DNA from: Paenibacillus sp. FSL R5-0766
Lineage (GTDB): Bacteria > Bacillota > Bacilli > Paenibacillales > Paenibacillaceae
Reading direction: 5' to 3'
Assembly (NCBI RefSeq): GCF_037971845.1
Contig: NZ_CP150227.1
Location: 2,852,001-2,916,000, forward strand
DNA length: 64,000 bases
The notes below the pieces were generated by a model. The model was given only the letters and a program-made list of their open reading frames with translations, was not told the DNA's origin and ran no database searches. Numbering within the stretch: the stretch's first letter is position 1; each line of letters opens with the position of its first letter. This document shows, one piece after another, positions 1-9,770 of this stretch. Made by a program: the position numbers and the translations under genes.

Positions 1-291
1 TTTGCCCAATTTTTGAGACAGTGCTGTGATTTTCCTATCAAAGTGATGAACTGGGGATATTGGGGAAGTGTGGGTTCGGTACGTTCTGAATATTATAAGA
101 CACGCATGGCGAAAGCAGGACAAGGTTCAATCGAAGCTCCTGAAGCGATGGAGGCTCTAGATGTACTGATGAATGGTGTGCTGGATCAGATTGCATTGAT
201 AAAGAAACAGTCTTTGGTAGATATACAGATCTTAGATGAAGAAGAATCCATTATGGTCTATCAGGGGGCTGTACCGTCTCAGGTTATATAA
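1..291 (+). CDS. Trans-AT polyketide synthase, C-terminal end of a ketoreductase domain (partial, 5' end outside window)
   Basis: The frame is open from base 1 (first residues FAQFLRQ) to the TAA at 289-291, so this is the 3' end of a longer PKS gene. The 96 visible residues match the C-terminal third of the two other KR domains that precede a C-methyltransferase in this locus (ends at about 18200 and 28740). All share the NWG.WGSVG motif, a GSIE segment and an EAM.ALE.L segment. The NADPH site and catalytic Ser/Tyr lie upstream and cannot be checked. The next gene starts with a cMT-ACP, so this KR and that cMT-ACP together form one C-methylating module divided between two proteins. By family this KR should reduce the beta-keto group of the ACP-bound chain; whether a DH precedes it is not visible. 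Confidence 0.9.
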   Translation, partial: FAQFLRQCCDFPIKVMNWGYWGSVGSVRSEYYKTRMAKAGQGSIEAPEAMEALDVLMNGVLDQIALIKKQSLVDIQILDEEESIMVYQGAVPSQVI

Positions 292-322
292 CAGGGGTCT
301 GAAGAGCGGGGATTATCAGACG

Positions 323-341
323 GTGGGGGGAACGTGTAATG
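323..341 (+). promoter_or_regulatory. G-rich ribosome-binding site and ATG of the 339-7031 gene
   Basis: GTGGGGGG at 323-330 lies 8 bases before the ATG. Similar G runs sit before the TTG at 7045 and the GTG at 18726, so this form of Shine-Dalgarno recurs in the operon. Confidence 0.7.
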
Positions 342-3300
342 ACAGAACTGAAAGAGTTGTTGGGTCAATTATTATGGGGCAGACTGCATGCTGCAGGACT
401 TTTGAGCAATTTCCGGGGTGAAGATGCAGCTGTAGCAGAAATACCTGATTCATTGATCGAGCGTTACGAAAGATGGTGGAGGGAGAGTTTTCTTTATTTG
501 CGAAAATACGGTTATTGCACCTCTACTGACGCTGTAAATCCCTTGATTCAGACCAACGATACGGACCTGGCTCATGCATGGAAGGAATGGGATAGGAAAA
601 AATTGCTGTGGCTATCCGATCCAAATGTGTCTTCCTACATTCCACTGCTGGATGCCACGCTCCGAGCACTGCCGGACATTTTGACTGGTCAGAAGTCCGC
701 AACCGACATTATTTTTCCGAATAGTTCCATGCAACTGGTGAAGAACATTTACATGAACAATCCTGCTGCCGATTATTTCAATGCCGTTTTGGCAGATCGG
801 GTTGCAGCTATTATAAAACAGCAACTTGTGCGGGAGCCGAGTGCACATATTCGCATTGTGGAGATCGGAGCTGGAACAGGAGGCACGAGCCAGGCGGTTT
901 TTAACCGTCTGAATGATTTTTATCCCCATATTCTGGAATACTGTTATACGGATCTTTCCCAGGCTTTTTTAAGTCATGCCCAAAAGGTATATGGCCCGCG
1001 TTATCCGTACCTTACATACGGAACGTTTGATTTGTCCAAACCGGTGTCCACCCAATCTTTGCAAGCGGGGACCTATGATATAGCGATAGCAACTAATGTC
1101 ATGCATGCTGCTCCTAATATTCGCCTTGCCTTAAGGAATGTTAAGGCATTGCTCCGTTGTAAGGGTGTCTTTTTGATTAATGAAATTACCGAAAATACGC
1201 TTATGAATCACCTTACGTTTGGGTTATTGGATGGGTGGTGGAGCTATGTGGACCCTGCTCTGCGTATTTCCGGAGGACCTTTGCTTGAACAGGAAACTTG
1301 GAAAAACGTATTGTTATCCGAGGGGTTCGGGGAAGTTCAGTTACTGGCTCACACTGACGAATTCAAGGGCCAGCAAGTGATAATGGGGACAAGCAATGGC
1401 GTGGTACGTCAGCAAACCTTGAAACATGAGCAAACGGTAAAACATCAGGTCCAAAGTCAAACGAGCCGTAATTCGCAGAATATGCAGGAAAAACCGTCAG
1501 AAATCCGGTTACCTGAATTGGAGAGTTCACGTTCATCCGCAGAAAAACTGAAGTACATAAAGGAAGTGCTTGTTCGGACACTATGCGAATCTTTGAAAGT
1601 TGAGGCACAGCTTATCGACCATGAGGAGGCTTTTTCCGATTATGGGGTTGACTCCATAACGGGTGTTCGATTAATTCATTCGATTAATGAACGATTGGGA
1701 ACGGAGCTGTTCACCACTGATATTTTTGATTTTCCTTGTGTCAACCAGCTTGCACAGTATATTGCCCCTATGTATCAGGAGAAACCGCTGGAGCCAGAAC
1801 AACAAATGGAGTTTCATGGAGGTTGCAGTGCCGAGAAGCCCGACGTTCAACGAACTGAACGGATTAGTGAAGAGCGAGAGTTCACGTTGGATGATGCCAT
1901 GGAGAGTCATTCCGATGGCGATATAACATCCCCCGGTTCCAACAACAGACACAAGGATATTGCGATCATTGGCTACAGCGGCAGATTCCCGCAATCGGAT
2001 AATGTGGATGAATTATGGGAGCATTTGGCCGCAGGTCATGACTTGATTCAGCGTGGGGCGCGGTGGACTTCGGAACAGACAGGATCATCCTTAGAGAAAA
2101 CGGAAAATAATCATGGAGCTTTTTTGGAAAATAGCGACTCTTTTGACCCCTTGTTTTTCAAAATCTCCAATGTTGAAGCAATGCATATGGACCCGCAGCA
2201 GCGATTGTTTCTGGAGGAATCGTGGAAAACCCTTGAACACGCTGGATATGCAGGGGAACTGATTCATGGCCGCAAATGCGGAGTCTACACCGGATATTGC
2301 GGAGGAGACTATGAGAAGTTGATCGGTGAACAGGCACCTGCACAAGCTTTTTGGGGTAATGCTGCATCCATCGTACCTGCCCGGGTATCCTATTTTCTGA
2401 ATTTACAGGGGCCAGCAATCGCAGTGGATACCGCATGTTCTAGTTCGTTGGTTGCCATTCATCTGGCTTGTCAAGCTCTATGGTCAGGGGAAGTGGAGCT
2501 TGCTCTGGCAGGTGGAGTGTTTGTGCAATCCACGCCTGATTTTTATAATTCTGCTAGTCGGGCGGGCATGTTGTCCCCTGCTGGAAGGTGTCATAGCTTT
2601 GATGAACGTGCAGACGGTTTTGTACCGGGTGAGGGTGTTGGGGCCGTGTTGCTCAAACGGCTGGAGGATGCCATCCAAGATGGCGATCATGTACACGGGA
2701 TCATCAAAGGCAGCTGTATCAATCAGGATGGGAGTACCAATGGTATCACAGCCCCTAGTAGAGCTTCGCAGGAAAGACTGGAACGCCAGTTATACGACCA
2801 GTTCGGTGTTAATCCGGATCAGATCCAATTGGTTGAAGCACATGGTACTGGAACGAAGTTGGGTGATCCCATTGAATTCGATGCGCTGAATCGAAGTTTC
2901 CGGAAGTATACAAGTCGTTCACAATATGCTGCACTAGGTTCGATCAAGTCCAATATGGGACATTCCATTGCAGCAGCGGGCATAGCCGGTGTGATCAAAT
3001 TATTATTGGCCTTGAAACATCAACAGATTCCGCCATCCATTCATTATTCCAAAGCGAATCCCGATATTGATTTTTCGAAAAGTCCATTCTATGTCAATAC
3101 TCAATTAATTCCATGGCATACACCCCCCGCACAAAAAAGGGCTGCACTTGTAAGCTCATTTGGCTTTAGTGGAACCAATGCTCACCTTGCCATTGAGGAG
3201 CCTCCCGGAGAGTTGTCTCCTTTAATACATAAACCGGGTTATCTATTGGTGTGGTCTGCACAATCGACAGGACAGTTGAGGGAACAAGTGAGACGAATTG

Positions 3301-6300
3301 CTCAGCATTACAGGAAAGTGGGAGCCCAGCTTGATTACGCAAGCACAAGCTTTACTTTGATGACGGGGAGAAGGCATTTGGAGCATCGGGCAGCCTGTGT
3401 AGTCCAGCATTCGGACGATCTGGCCTCCATTTTGGAACAATGGCTTGACACCGGAGGTTCATCACAGATCTACACGACGGATTTATCAGGCCAGCCATCC
3501 CAAGAGCAATCCGTTCTTCGACGTTTTGGCAATGAATGTATCCAACAAATAGCTACCGAATCATTAGATGATTCGCGATATGTTGAAAACCTGCATACTA
3601 TTGCAGAACTGTATGTACAAGGGTATGAATTGGATTATAACCGGCTTTATTTGACAGAAAAGTATAAAAGAATACCTCTGCCAACGTATCCTTTTGCACG
3701 GGAAAAATATTGGGTGAGGTCTGGGATAGTGACGAGGTCCATTGAAACAGATGTAAAAAGTGAGATTTCGAATGTTGCTTCTGACAAAAAAGACGAGAGA
3801 ATAGCAAAGCTTCTTTTGAAGCAATGGAAGCATTCGGCAGTTACAAATCCTGATCCTGGGCATGGAAAAGTTATGGTTGGATCTACACTGGAAACCGTTG
3901 GGCTTGCCAATAAACTTTCACAAATGATACAGGGCAGCCAGGTTGTGCTTCTGAGTGAGGAGGAGCAGGACTCTGGATGTTTGCTCGATGTTTTGATGAA
4001 TTGTGATGCTTTTATAGATCTGTCAGGCTGTGGCCGAAAGATGGAAGCAGAAGAAATGATGCTGGACAAACTGATCTACTGGATAGCACGGCTCCAACAA
4101 ATGATTGATACCCGTGGTCACAAAGAATTAAAACTGCTTGGAGTCACCATGGGCCTAGAGTCTTTCCAGAACCAATCGATTCATCTGGGTGGAGCAGAAC
4201 GGGCTGGGCTCTACAGGATACTCCAAAGTGAGTACAGTCATATTATTTCGCGGCATATCGATGTGGACCCGAGGGACAGTGAGCTTGATATCGCAGCACA
4301 GATCGTTCAGGAGTTAACTCATGCAGGGAAGGAACAGGAGGTCTGTTATCGTGAAGGACAGCGGTACAGTGCTTATCTGGATACACTCGATAACATGAAT
4401 ATACAGCAGTTGAATCAAACCCGACTTCCTTTTTCATCCAATCATGTTCTTTGGGTAACTGGGGGCACACGGGGTCTCGGCATGCTGTGTGCGCAGCATG
4501 CCGTCCGACACTACGGGGTCCGTAAACTTGTTCTGATCGGTCAGACCCCATTTCCATCTCGACATGAATGGGAGGCGCGACGCAGGGACAAAGACGAGAT
4601 TGGCAGCAAAATAAGAGATATCCTGGAATTGGAGAAACAGGGCGTACAGATTGAAGTGTTGTCTCTTGATGTAGGTAATAAGGAGAAACTTCTGGAGGCT
4701 GCAAAACATATACGTTCAACGATGGGCGCAGCCGGAGGAGTAATTCACGCAGCTGGCATAGCCGACATGGAGAATCCCGCCTTTATTCGTAAACCGCTGG
4801 AGTCGATTCGGAACGTATTGTCTCCCAAAATATTAGGCACTGTAGCACTCTATGAATGCTTCCGTCACGATCCTTTGCAATTTTTTGTCCTGTTCTCTTC
4901 TGTGGCTGGAGCCATTTCGAAACTTGGTGTCGGACAAAGCGATTACGCTATGGCTAACACCTACATGGATTATTATGCCGCAGCGAATGCCCATACCAGT
5001 CCACTTATCAGTATCCAATGGCCGAACTGGAAGGAATCCGGGATGGGTGAGTTTCCAAGTCAAGCTTATAACGAAACCGGTCTGCTTAGCATCACGGATG
5101 AAGAAGGATTGAAGCTGCTGGACTGGGCACTAATCACTCAACCAGGTGCAGTCATGCTTCCGGCAATCGTGAGCAGCGAATTCATTGACACTGAGGGGAA
5201 ATCGGGAATTTCCAGAGTGGTGAAAGCAGAAACGATGTCCGAAATACCTATGACAAGTGGTGTTCCTTTTTCTGATACATTCGAGATATTACAGATGAAA
5301 TTAAGTTCCATATTCGCCGAGGAATTGTGTATTGAACCCGAGAAAATGAACCCGGACCGATCCTTCGAACATTTCGGGATGGATTCAATCTTGATTGCTC
5401 AGCTGGCACGCCGGATGGAACGCGAACTTCAAATTCCTGTGGTGGAACCTGGTCTTTTTTTGGACTATCCAACGATTGCAGGACTGACAGGGGCTTTGCT
5501 GCAAAAATACGCAACAAGTCCACGTACATCTCCCGAACAGATCAACAGACATGAGGCTCGACAGATTCTCCAGCCGCCCAAAGATCGTTCTCGATCCCGA
5601 GTGGCCATCATTGGAATGGCCTGTCATTTCCCGGATGCGGTGAACCCGGAACAATTTTGGAACAATCTAAAAGCAGGCAAAAACAGTATACGTGAAATTC
5701 CGTCATCCCGGTGGGATTGGAGAACGTACTACCATCCTGATGGCAAAGCCGGGAAAAGTATGAGTAAATGGGGGGCTTTTCTCGATAAGTTGGAATGGTT
5801 TGATCCCGATTTTTTCGGAATGGATCATTCCCTGGCAACTCATCTGGACCCTTTGCAAAGGCAGTGGCTTGAGGTTAGCGCTGAAGCACTTGCAGATGCA
5901 GGATATGGAAAGAGTCAGCTTGAGTCGCTTGAGGTTGGTGTGTTTGCAGGGGCAAGAACAGGTCATTTCATGAGCAAAATACGTCGGGACAACAAACAAA
6001 CCATTATTGGTACAGGTCAAAATTTTATTACGGCACATTTGGCTCATTTATATAACCTCAGAGGTCCCAACATGGTCGTGGACACCGCTTGTTCCAGTTC
6101 CCTAACAGCCATCCATCTGGGTGCCCGGAGTTTGCAGAATGGGGAAGCAGATCTGGTGATCGCCGGTGGGGTTGAAGTTTTATTGGATGAGACCCCTTAT
6201 CTTTCCCTGACTGCATCAAAGGTGCTGTCACCAGATGGACAATGTAAAACCTTTGATGCCTCCGCTAATGGAATTGGGGTTGGGGAGGGCTGTGGAGTAA

Positions 6301-7031
6301 TCGTCATGAAACGATTGGAACAGGCCATAACGGACGGTGACAAAATCTACGGAGTGATTGATGGCTCTGCGATTAACAATGATGGTCATACAATGGGCGT
6401 CACCACACCGAACCCCCAGGCTCAGCAGTCGTTAATCGAACGTGCCATCAAGGATGCAAATATTGATCCGGCTTCAATCAATTATGTAGAAACACATGGA
6501 ACAGGCACGGTCATTGGAGATCCCATTGAGCTTAAAGCGTTAACCCAAGTGCTGGGAACCAGTATGAAAAAGGGGGATCTTTGCGGTGTGGGAAGTGTCA
6601 AAAGCAATGTGGGACATCTGTTGAGTGCAGCAGGGGCAGTTAGTATGATCAAGGTTTTGCTAAGTATGGTACATGGTCAGATCCCGCCCAGTTTAAATTG
6701 TCCGCATCCGAATCCAAGATTTCGGTTTGAAGAAAGTCCGTTATTCCTTGTTCAAGAACTTACACCTTGGACCAATAAAGTGTTGCGTGCGGGTGTCAGC
6801 GCGTTTGGACTCGGAGGAAATAACGCTCATATCCTTGTCAGCAATGAAGGTGTACCAGACCCAAATAAAGCAACACTGGAACCTCGTTTCAATCGCATTA
6901 TCTGGAACAGAGCCCGGTTTTGGCCTGATGAGGTTGAGGAGAAAAACTTGGTGTTCGGATCGTCTTCAGGACAAACCCATCGTAAGCCTGAGCATATGCT
7001 GTCTTTCTTCACACCGAAAAAATTGCAGTAA
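339..7031 (+). CDS. Trans-AT PKS: cMT-ACP-KS1-KR-ACP-KS2
   Basis: This 2230-residue cytosolic megasynthase starts at ATG 339, eight bases behind a G-rich Shine-Dalgarno at 323-330. Domains: cMT about 1-360 (SAM motif EIGAGTGG from residue 175); ACP (GVDS, Ser439); KS1 about 538-960 (Cys700, His835, His875, all present); KR about 1150-1600 (TGGTRGLG from 1374, with Ser, Tyr and Asn kept); ACP (GMDS, Ser1683); KS2 from 1755 (Cys1918, His2053, His2093). No AT domain follows either KS. The cMT completes the C-methylating module begun by the upstream gene. KS1-KR-ACP makes a beta-hydroxy unit; this KR lacks the key Asp after the HAAG motif, which usually predicts an A-type (L) alcohol. The protein ends shortly after KS2, so its processing domains lie on the next protein. 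KS2 has an unusual LDPLQRQWLE segment, as seen in KSs of split dehydrating units (inference). Confidence 0.95.
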   Translation: MTELKELLGQLLWGRLHAAGLLSNFRGEDAAVAEIPDSLIERYERWWRESFLYLRKYGYCTSTDAVNPLIQTNDTDLAHAWKEWDRKKLLWLSDPNVSSYIPLLDATLRALPDILTGQKSATDIIFPNSSMQLVKNIYMNNPAADYFNAVLADRVAAIIKQQLVREPSAHIRIVEIGAGTGGTSQAVFNRLNDFYPHILEYCYTDLSQAFLSHAQKVYGPRYPYLTYGTFDLSKPVSTQSLQAGTYDIAIATNVMHAAPNIRLALRNVKALLRCKGVFLINEITENTLMNHLTFGLLDGWWSYVDPALRISGGPLLEQETWKNVLLSEGFGEVQLLAHTDEFKGQQVIMGTSNGVVRQQTLKHEQTVKHQVQSQTSRNSQNMQEKPSEIRLPELESSRSSAEKLKYIKEVLVRTLCESLKVEAQLIDHEEAFSDYGVDSITGVRLIHSINERLGTELFTTDIFDFPCVNQLAQYIAPMYQEKPLEPEQQMEFHGGCSAEKPDVQRTERISEEREFTLDDAMESHSDGDITSPGSNNRHKDIAIIGYSGRFPQSDNVDELWEHLAAGHDLIQRGARWTSEQTGSSLEKTENNHGAFLENSDSFDPLFFKISNVEAMHMDPQQRLFLEESWKTLEHAGYAGELIHGRKCGVYTGYCGGDYEKLIGEQAPAQAFWGNAASIVPARVSYFLNLQGPAIAVDTACSSSLVAIHLACQALWSGEVELALAGGVFVQSTPDFYNSASRAGMLSPAGRCHSFDERADGFVPGEGVGAVLLKRLEDAIQDGDHVHGIIKGSCINQDGSTNGITAPSRASQERLERQLYDQFGVNPDQIQLVEAHGTGTKLGDPIEFDALNRSFRKYTSRSQYAALGSIKSNMGHSIAAAGIAGVIKLLLALKHQQIPPSIHYSKANPDIDFSKSPFYVNTQLIPWHTPPAQKRAALVSSFGFSGTNAHLAIEEPPGELSPLIHKPGYLLVWSAQSTGQLREQVRRIAQHYRKVGAQLDYASTSFTLMTGRRHLEHRAACVVQHSDDLASILEQWLDTGGSSQIYTTDLSGQPSQEQSVLRRFGNECIQQIATESLDDSRYVENLHTIAELYVQGYELDYNRLYLTEKYKRIPLPTYPFAREKYWVRSGIVTRSIETDVKSEISNVASDKKDERIAKLLLKQWKHSAVTNPDPGHGKVMVGSTLETVGLANKLSQMIQGSQVVLLSEEEQDSGCLLDVLMNCDAFIDLSGCGRKMEAEEMMLDKLIYWIARLQQMIDTRGHKELKLLGVTMGLESFQNQSIHLGGAERAGLYRILQSEYSHIISRHIDVDPRDSELDIAAQIVQELTHAGKEQEVCYREGQRYSAYLDTLDNMNIQQLNQTRLPFSSNHVLWVTGGTRGLGMLCAQHAVRHYGVRKLVLIGQTPFPSRHEWEARRRDKDEIGSKIRDILELEKQGVQIEVLSLDVGNKEKLLEAAKHIRSTMGAAGGVIHAAGIADMENPAFIRKPLESIRNVLSPKILGTVALYECFRHDPLQFFVLFSSVAGAISKLGVGQSDYAMANTYMDYYAAANAHTSPLISIQWPNWKESGMGEFPSQAYNETGLLSITDEEGLKLLDWALITQPGAVMLPAIVSSEFIDTEGKSGISRVVKAETMSEIPMTSGVPFSDTFEILQMKLSSIFAEELCIEPEKMNPDRSFEHFGMDSILIAQLARRMERELQIPVVEPGLFLDYPTIAGLTGALLQKYATSPRTSPEQINRHEARQILQPPKDRSRSRVAIIGMACHFPDAVNPEQFWNNLKAGKNSIREIPSSRWDWRTYYHPDGKAGKSMSKWGAFLDKLEWFDPDFFGMDHSLATHLDPLQRQWLEVSAEALADAGYGKSQLESLEVGVFAGARTGHFMSKIRRDNKQTIIGTGQNFITAHLAHLYNLRGPNMVVDTACSSSLTAIHLGARSLQNGEADLVIAGGVEVLLDETPYLSLTASKVLSPDGQCKTFDASANGIGVGEGCGVIVMKRLEQAITDGDKIYGVIDGSAINNDGHTMGVTTPNPQAQQSLIERAIKDANIDPASINYVETHGTGTVIGDPIELKALTQVLGTSMKKGDLCGVGSVKSNVGHLLSAAGAVSMIKVLLSMVHGQIPPSLNCPHPNPRFRFEESPLFLVQELTPWTNKVLRAGVSAFGLGGNNAHILVSNEGVPDPNKATLEPRFNRIIWNRARFWPDEVEEKNLVFGSSSGQTHRKPEHMLSFFTPKKLQ
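1950..5520 (+). other. PKS module 1: KS1-KR-ACP
   Basis: KS1 1956-3220 (Cys codon 2436), adaptor to about 3720, KR 3790-5180 (nucleotide-binding motif from 4458), ACP 5290-5500 (Ser codon 5385). No DH. KR has HAAGIADM: Asp is absent at the diagnostic fourth place after HAAG, so an A-type (L) beta-hydroxyl is predicted. Confidence 0.88.
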
Positions 7032-9770
7032 GGGGGAACTGTCGTTGATAGGTCGCAATCAAGAAACATACGTGCAACGTTTAAGCCACAGCAACGCCAT
7101 CGTTCAGGATCATCGTGTACACGGAATTTGTACGTTACCCGGGGTCACCCTACTGGATATGATCTATCGTTTGTCGGCTTTATATTTAGAGACACACTGT
7201 GTCGAATTGCGGCAGATTTTGTTTACAACGCCCATTGTGACATCAGAGCAATTTGACCGCGAGATTGCTGTGACGTTCTCACCTGTACCTTCAGAGTTGC
7301 AATGGAGGGTAACCATTACAAGCAACAAAGTGATGAATGGTACCATCGATCAGGGCAGTGAAGAACAACATATGCAATGTACGATGTTTCTTGTTGATCC
7401 TGAGTTTAATCCACCCGTGAGCCATGTTCAGGATCTGAAAACTCAATCCCGAGATCAGTGGAGCATGGATGAGGTTTATCAATTGGCAAGGCAGGTCAAC
7501 ATCGAGCATGGGCCATTTATGCAAACTTCAGGGGTCGTCTACCAATATGAGAATCAGGAGCTTATGTGTCTGAATCTCAGTGAGCAGGCTTCCGTTTACT
7601 CCAATGATTTTTATGCACATGCAGCTTTTTTGGATGGGGCAACTTTTGCGGGCTCCTCATTTCGTTTAAAGGAAAAAGCACAGGGGATGTTTGATGATCA
7701 GACTCCCTATATTCCTTTTATGATTGAACGCTTCTGTATTTATGGTCCGTTACCTGACACCATTGGTGTGCACTCGCTCGCTCGACCATTGATAAACGAT
7801 AATTCTGTCTCATCACCAGATCTGATTTCTACAGATATTAGAGTGGTTGATTCTGCTGGCAAGTCCTTGGTTGAATTTGAGCGTTTAACCGCTAAACGTA
7901 TTCGTAATCCTCATTTGATACAGAAATGGGCCGAAGTACATCAGAATCCAAATGGGGTAGAAGGCTCAGGTTCAGAGGATGCATCTGTACCTGAGCTGGC
8001 CACACAGGTCAATATACAAGATTCACCTCTCAGTATAGATGATATATCCGAACTATCGAATCAGCGAAGAGGTGTTCCAGAAGGGAACACGAAGCAGGTT
8101 GCGGACTACTTAAAGGTAGAGATAGGCAAAGTGCTTGGAACATCTGAAGCGAATTTGGACACAGAGCTGGGATTTTATCAGATGGGACTGGATTCCTTGC
8201 AGCTTATCAACCTTTCAAGGACGCTGGAGAACAAAGTGAAGGAACAGCTTTACCCCACGCTGTTATTTGAATATTCCAATATTAAGTCTCTTGCTGTATA
8301 CCTGCACCAACATTGGCCTGAGGCATTTACTGAAAATCAGTACACGGAGAGCAAAGCTTCGGCCAGCAAGGCAAGCATCAAAACTTCAGAACTCAATCAT
8401 GATCGGGGAAAGAGTGATGATTACTCATCTATCATGCTCGAACCCTTCTGGGAAGAGGTCACGCTGCATATGCGTAACACCTCAAACACAGTGCGGAGCC
8501 ACGTTGTTATTCTTTGCGAGCAGGCAATTGGACATGATCAAATGATCAAGGAATGTTTTCCGCAATCAGAGGTTGTCACACTAACCAGTGAACGTACCAT
8601 GCCACAGTCATTTGAACAAATGTGCGAGCAATGTATAGTCTGGCTTCAGAATTACATGCAGCAGTTTCCCAAAGCGGAGACCCATATTCAAATAATTGGT
8701 CCGTCAGGAACGGGCACTGATTTTTCAGGCGCGATGGTAGCCCTATTAAGAACAGCTCATGCAGAGAACCCTCATCTGCATGGACAGATCATCACGGTGA
8801 ATGATATTCATAACGTTACAAGAACTCAATGGGCGGACTGGTTGGATAAAGAGCGAGTAACACATTCCTCGGGAGTCAGTGAAGTGTATTACACCGGTAA
8901 ATCTCGCGTGCGGATGGTGAAAAAATACCGTGAGAAGCCGATACCGATGCTGCAGAAAAGCCAGTATGTTGCAAAAGATGGTGTTTATCTGATTACAGGT
9001 GGATTGGGTGGATTAGGCTTGATGGTGGGTCGACATTTGGCTCAGCAAGGGAGGATTACATTGGCGCTGGTGGGGCGTTCTTCTCTTGGCAAAAAAGAGT
9101 CCAATAAGATATCGGAGTTGAAGAGTCTGGGAGCGGATGTTCATTATTTTCAGGCAGATCTAACGCATAGCGAGCAGACGAGTCATGTCATCCAGCAGAT
9201 TCGGACCAGTCTGGGAGTTATTCGGGGAATCATACATTGTGCAGGAGTTACCCGGGACCAATTCATTTTACAGAAAACAAAAGAGAATATTTCGGAAGTG
9301 CTAGGCCCTAAAGTGAGCGGACTTTGGTACCTGGATGAATATACTCGTGATCAACCACTGGACTTTTTTATTTTATTCTCTTCACTATCGGCTGTGCTCG
9401 GGAATATGGGACAAGCAGATTATGCTTGTGGTAACGCTTTTATGGATCGGTTTGCAGAGCGGCGTCAGCAACAGGTTGTGGCAGGACAGCGATCAGGCAG
9501 AACCCTTTCAATTAATTGGCCTTTATGGGCGAATGGAGGCATGTCAATCGATCCAGTTTACCAGCAGCAGTTGGAAGCCAAAACGGGATTGGCCCCGCTG
9601 CCTCAAGACGAAGGAATGCAACTGTTCGATTCGCTTATGATGAATGCATCAACGCAGACTGTTGTGATGTATGGTAAACCTTCGTTTATCCGAAATTTTG
9701 CACAAACTACTATCCATGTGGAGGGCCTTTCTGCAGCAAAAGTTTTAAATCATGAGGTTCCTCGAAAAGA
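5595..9770 (+). other. PKS module 2 split over two proteins: KS2 // DH-ACP-KR
   Basis: KS2 (5601-6850) ends one protein; DH (7045-7930), ACP (Ser codon 8194) and KR (8430-9740) open the next. The DH keeps a full HxxxGxxxxP (His codon 7111) and the Asp of its second motif (7633), but the usual Gln/His four residues later is Phe. The KR has Asp at the B-type position. The following KS3 has the VDTMCSS motif typical here of KSs fed by olefins, which suggests dehydration does occur. Confidence 0.83.
7032..7047 (+). promoter_or_regulatory. Ribosome-binding site that sets the TTG start
   Basis: GGGGGA at 7032-7037 directly follows the upstream TAA (7029-7031), with TTG at 7045-7047. This places the start exactly at the DH domain edge and leaves a 13-base intergenic gap. 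Confidence 0.75.

Larger units (their letters stand above)
1..1790 (+). other. PKS module split over two proteins: (KS..)-KR // cMT-ACP
   Basis: The KR end is in the upstream gene (1-291), the cMT (SAM motif at 861) and ACP (Ser codon at 1653) in the next. The KS lies outside the window. A C-methylated unit is expected. The KS that receives it (KS1) shares the AFWGN-type sequence with the other two KSs that follow methylating modules. Confidence 0.85.

Noticed and set aside
6727..7044. In-frame upstream ATG at 6727 for the second complete PKS gene
   Set aside because: It would overlap the preceding KS2-encoding gene by about 300 bases, and the extra residues resemble no domain. The TTG at 7045 has a good ribosome site and starts at the DH fold.
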